Source: Candidatus Omnitrophota bacterium
Lineage (GTDB): Bacteria > Omnitrophota > Gorgyraeia > Aquiviventales > Aquiviventaceae
Reading direction: 5' to 3'
Assembly (NCBI GenBank): GCA_016206725.1
Contig: JACQRA010000101.1
Span: forward strand, 1 to 5,650
Length of the DNA: 5,650 nucleotides
Shown piece by piece: positions 4,354-5,650 of the stretch. The notes below the pieces were generated by a model, which worked only from the letters and a program-made list of their open reading frames with translations, made no database searches and was not told the DNA's origin. Position 1 is the first letter of the stretch. Every line of letters starts with the position of its first letter. The translations under genes were made by a program, and so were the position numbers.

Positions 4354-4680
4354 TCATAGAACTACAAGGCAAACAAGGACAAGCAGGAGAGTGCTCGTCA
4401 CACAGCCGATGACAGCCACGATCATCATTTTAGTGCTCCATCGAAGAGATCGTTTATAACCCAGTTCCATTTCATCAGCGTTAAGATCTGAATTGATATA
4501 TTTGAAATATCCAATCCTGTATACCTTCGCGGCATAATCTTCTTTTCCGTGAGTAGCAAGATATCGCGTGAGACCGCGCCCCCGGATAATTCCATAGGAG
4601 GCACTGCCGAACCCAATCAGAAAGAATAAGACGGCGATCCCTAAAAGGATGTATGCCGCTGTCATTAACGCCGTCTCCAT
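4354..4680 (-). CDS. Two-pass membrane protein, paralogue B (candidate immunity protein)
   Basis: The 108-residue protein has one hydrophobic helix at each end (about 8-31 and 86-107) and a charged middle region. It matches the preceding 106-residue protein along its length: both start MET-x-L; LTRYLATHGKEDY (37-49) aligns with LKRHLAALGKDDY; ELGYKRSLRWSTK (72-84) with ELGYKKALRLSIK; and both end VCLVV plus one residue. The longer frame from 4746 overlaps the upstream gene and breaks this alignment, so ATG 4680 is used. No ribosome site is visible in the 13-base gap, suggesting re-initiation after the first paralogue. DNA at 4441-4560 is only about 38% GC, clearly below the surroundings. The immunity role is inferred from position after a toxin-like C-terminus and from duplication; no known immunity family was recognised. 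Confidence 0.8.
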   Translation of the reverse strand: METALMTAAYILLGIAVLFFLIGFGSASYGIIRGRGLTRYLATHGKEDYAAKVYRIGYFKYINSDLNADEMELGYKRSLRWSTKMMIVAVIGCVTSTLLLVLVCLVVL

Positions 4681-4693
4681 ATTTGTCTGTCGA

Positions 4694-5014
4694 CTAGCGA
4701 ACAACCAGGCAGACGATAACCAGGAAAAGCAATCCAATGCCGACACCTTTCATGGCGAACTTGGTAATTTTTATACTCAGGCGCAAGGCCTTCTTGTAAC
4801 CGAGTTCTTCTTCGTCATCAGTGTGAGTGTAAAGCGAAGCGAGGGATCCGAAAAGGCCTGCGGTGCTGACGTAATCGTCTTTACCAAGAGCCGCGAGGTG
4901 TCTTTTGAGGCGGTAGGCAGTCACATTCGTATAGACTGCACCAACAAAGCTGACACCAAAGAACGTGAGCGTCGCAATGAGTAAAACGACTATGAGGCTT
5001 AGCGGCGTTTCCAT
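4694..5014 (-). CDS. Two-pass membrane protein, paralogue A (candidate immunity protein)
   Basis: The 106-residue protein starts METPLSLIVVLLIATLTFFG, a membrane helix to about residue 28, followed by LKRHLAALGKDDY (36-48), an acidic stretch DDEEE (66-70), ELGYKKALRLSIK (70-82) and a second helix from about 88 to the end (VCLVVR). The middle region is bounded by two helices, so both ends probably lie in the membrane. It is clearly homologous to the next gene. Its ATG lies 16 bases inside the end of the glycine-rich protein gene, an overlap that ensures joint expression. Genes encoding immunity proteins typically follow toxin C-termini with this kind of overlap, and membrane immunity proteins often counter toxins that act on the membrane. 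That role is inference. The ribosome site is weak (GTAGAG). Confidence 0.8.
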   Translation of the reverse strand: METPLSLIVVLLIATLTFFGVSFVGAVYTNVTAYRLKRHLAALGKDDYVSTAGLFGSLASLYTHTDDEEELGYKKALRLSIKITKFAMKGVGIGLLFLVIVCLVVR

Positions 5015-5650
5015 AACTCTACAACTGAGGTGTAGACGACAAACTCGTGAAGCTCGGGAGAACCGGCACCGGCTCCCACGCTAAAGGTGTAGGTTGGGAG
5101 TTTGGTCCCATCAAAAGGAACGCTTACACTCGTTCCGCCCACCAACCCATAGAAGCGTGCGGAACCTCCACTAGCTAAAGCAGGGCCTTGAAGATCCATG
5201 ATATTTTGATTGCGCGATAACGTAACGTCTAATGTCCACGACACCGACCCTCCCGCCACTAACCCACCGCCCCCGATACTGTACGATCCGACTTGGAATC
5301 CATCAGATCCTCCCCACGCAAAGACAACCCCTCCGCCGGAGACGCCCCCGCCTTTGAGTCCAGCCATCCCGGATCCACCGATCTGTAACGTCATCGGACC
5401 GCGGAGCGATTCCAACGCGTTCGCCGCAGAGGTCATCGCCAGTGCCGGGAAGTCGGGGCCAAACCCTGGACTGAGGGACGAAGATGCAAAGCCAAACGGC
5501 CCCTGCCCAAAACTCCTCACCGTCCCCTGTCCTATCTCCTGACCGAAGCGGCTGAGGTTTTGACCGAAACTGGAGGAGCCGACAGACTGGAACTGCTGCA
5601 TCGCGGAGGTGGTGAGGCTGTTGAGGGACTGCATGGCGCTGGTGAAGGAC
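4999..5650 (-). CDS. Glycine-rich C-terminal region of a large protein, possible polymorphic toxin tip (runs off the right edge)
   Basis: The frame is already open at base 5650 (SFTSAMQSLNSL...), and the first in-window ATG (5632-5634) sits inside an internally repetitive stretch (TSAMQSLNSL, TTSAMQQFQS), so the real start is outside. About 216 residues are visible. The first 50 are rich in Gln, Ser, Phe and Gly (FGQNLSRFGQEIGQGTVRSF). Then comes a probable beta-rich domain: GGSGMAGLKGGGVSGGGVVF, GSYSIGGGGLVAGGSVSWTL, RNQNIMDLQGPAL, SARFYGLVGGTSVSVPFDG, and a final FVVYTSVVELWKRR. I recognise no catalytic motif or family. Overlap with a small membrane-protein gene, its tandem paralogue and Rhs fragments nearby suggest the variable end of an Rhs-like or similar secreted protein. 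A structural or adhesin-like C-terminus is equally compatible with the sequence itself. Confidence 0.7.
   Translation of the reverse strand, partial: SFTSAMQSLNSLTTSAMQQFQSVGSSSFGQNLSRFGQEIGQGTVRSFGQGPFGFASSSLSPGFGPDFPALAMTSAANALESLRGPMTLQIGGSGMAGLKGGGVSGGGVVFAWGGSDGFQVGSYSIGGGGLVAGGSVSWTLDVTLSRNQNIMDLQGPALASGGSARFYGLVGGTSVSVPFDGTKLPTYTFSVGAGAGSPELHEFVVYTSVVELWKRR

Noticed and set aside
4354..4746. Upstream start at 4746 for the 108-residue protein
   Set aside because: It overlaps the preceding gene by 53 bases and adds a non-homologous stretch before the shared MET-x-L start.
4649..4984. Plus-strand frame opposite the 106-residue membrane protein
   Set aside because: The minus-strand paralogy of two proteins proves the coding strand there.
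1..5650. CRISPR arrays, tRNA or rRNA genes, complete insertion sequences
   Set aside because: No regularly spaced repeats, cloverleaf-like segments, ribosomal RNA motifs or transposase frames were seen.

Overview
All supported genes read on the minus strand, so the biological order runs from high to low coordinates. The window looks like a moderately GC-rich Gram-negative bacterium with type IV pili, Rhs-type polymorphic-toxin loci and cyclic-di-GMP signalling. Nitrospirota (Nitrospira-like) or a deltaproteobacterial-type lineage would fit, but this is a guess from gene content only.

Right part (5650 to 3413): the C-terminal part of a glycine-rich protein enters from the right edge. It is followed with tiny gaps or overlaps by two paralogous two-pass membrane proteins (106 and 108 aa), a multi-pass membrane protein (154 aa) and a membrane-anchored DUF4019-like protein (152 aa). 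The layout resembles a polymorphic toxin C-terminus with duplicated membrane immunity proteins, but no toxin family was recognised.

Middle part (3412 to 2343): a graveyard of accessory DNA. It holds a 10-bp tandem repeat, an Rhs core fragment (YHPDHLGS, APFGS), an intact hicB antitoxin gene, a hicA toxin gene broken by an exact 8-bp tandem duplication, and a short ORF joining a signal-peptide-like head to an Rhs-like YEPFGE tail.

Left part (2342 to 1): a minor-pilin operon under apparent riboswitch control. A candidate promoter is followed by a 10-bp inverted repeat, a class I cyclic-di-GMP (GEMM-I) aptamer, an intrinsic terminator and then five genes: PilX-like, a prepilin, PilV-like, PilW-like and the start of a secreted PilY1-position protein that leaves the window. 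The terminator ends only about 16 bases before the first start codon, so read-through must be controlled there.

The best observation is that the whole 3' half of the aptamer is duplicated just downstream. The second copy contains the 5' arm and part of the loop of the terminator. The two copies could compete for the same 5' aptamer half, giving a terminator/antiterminator switch built from a duplicated aptamer half.
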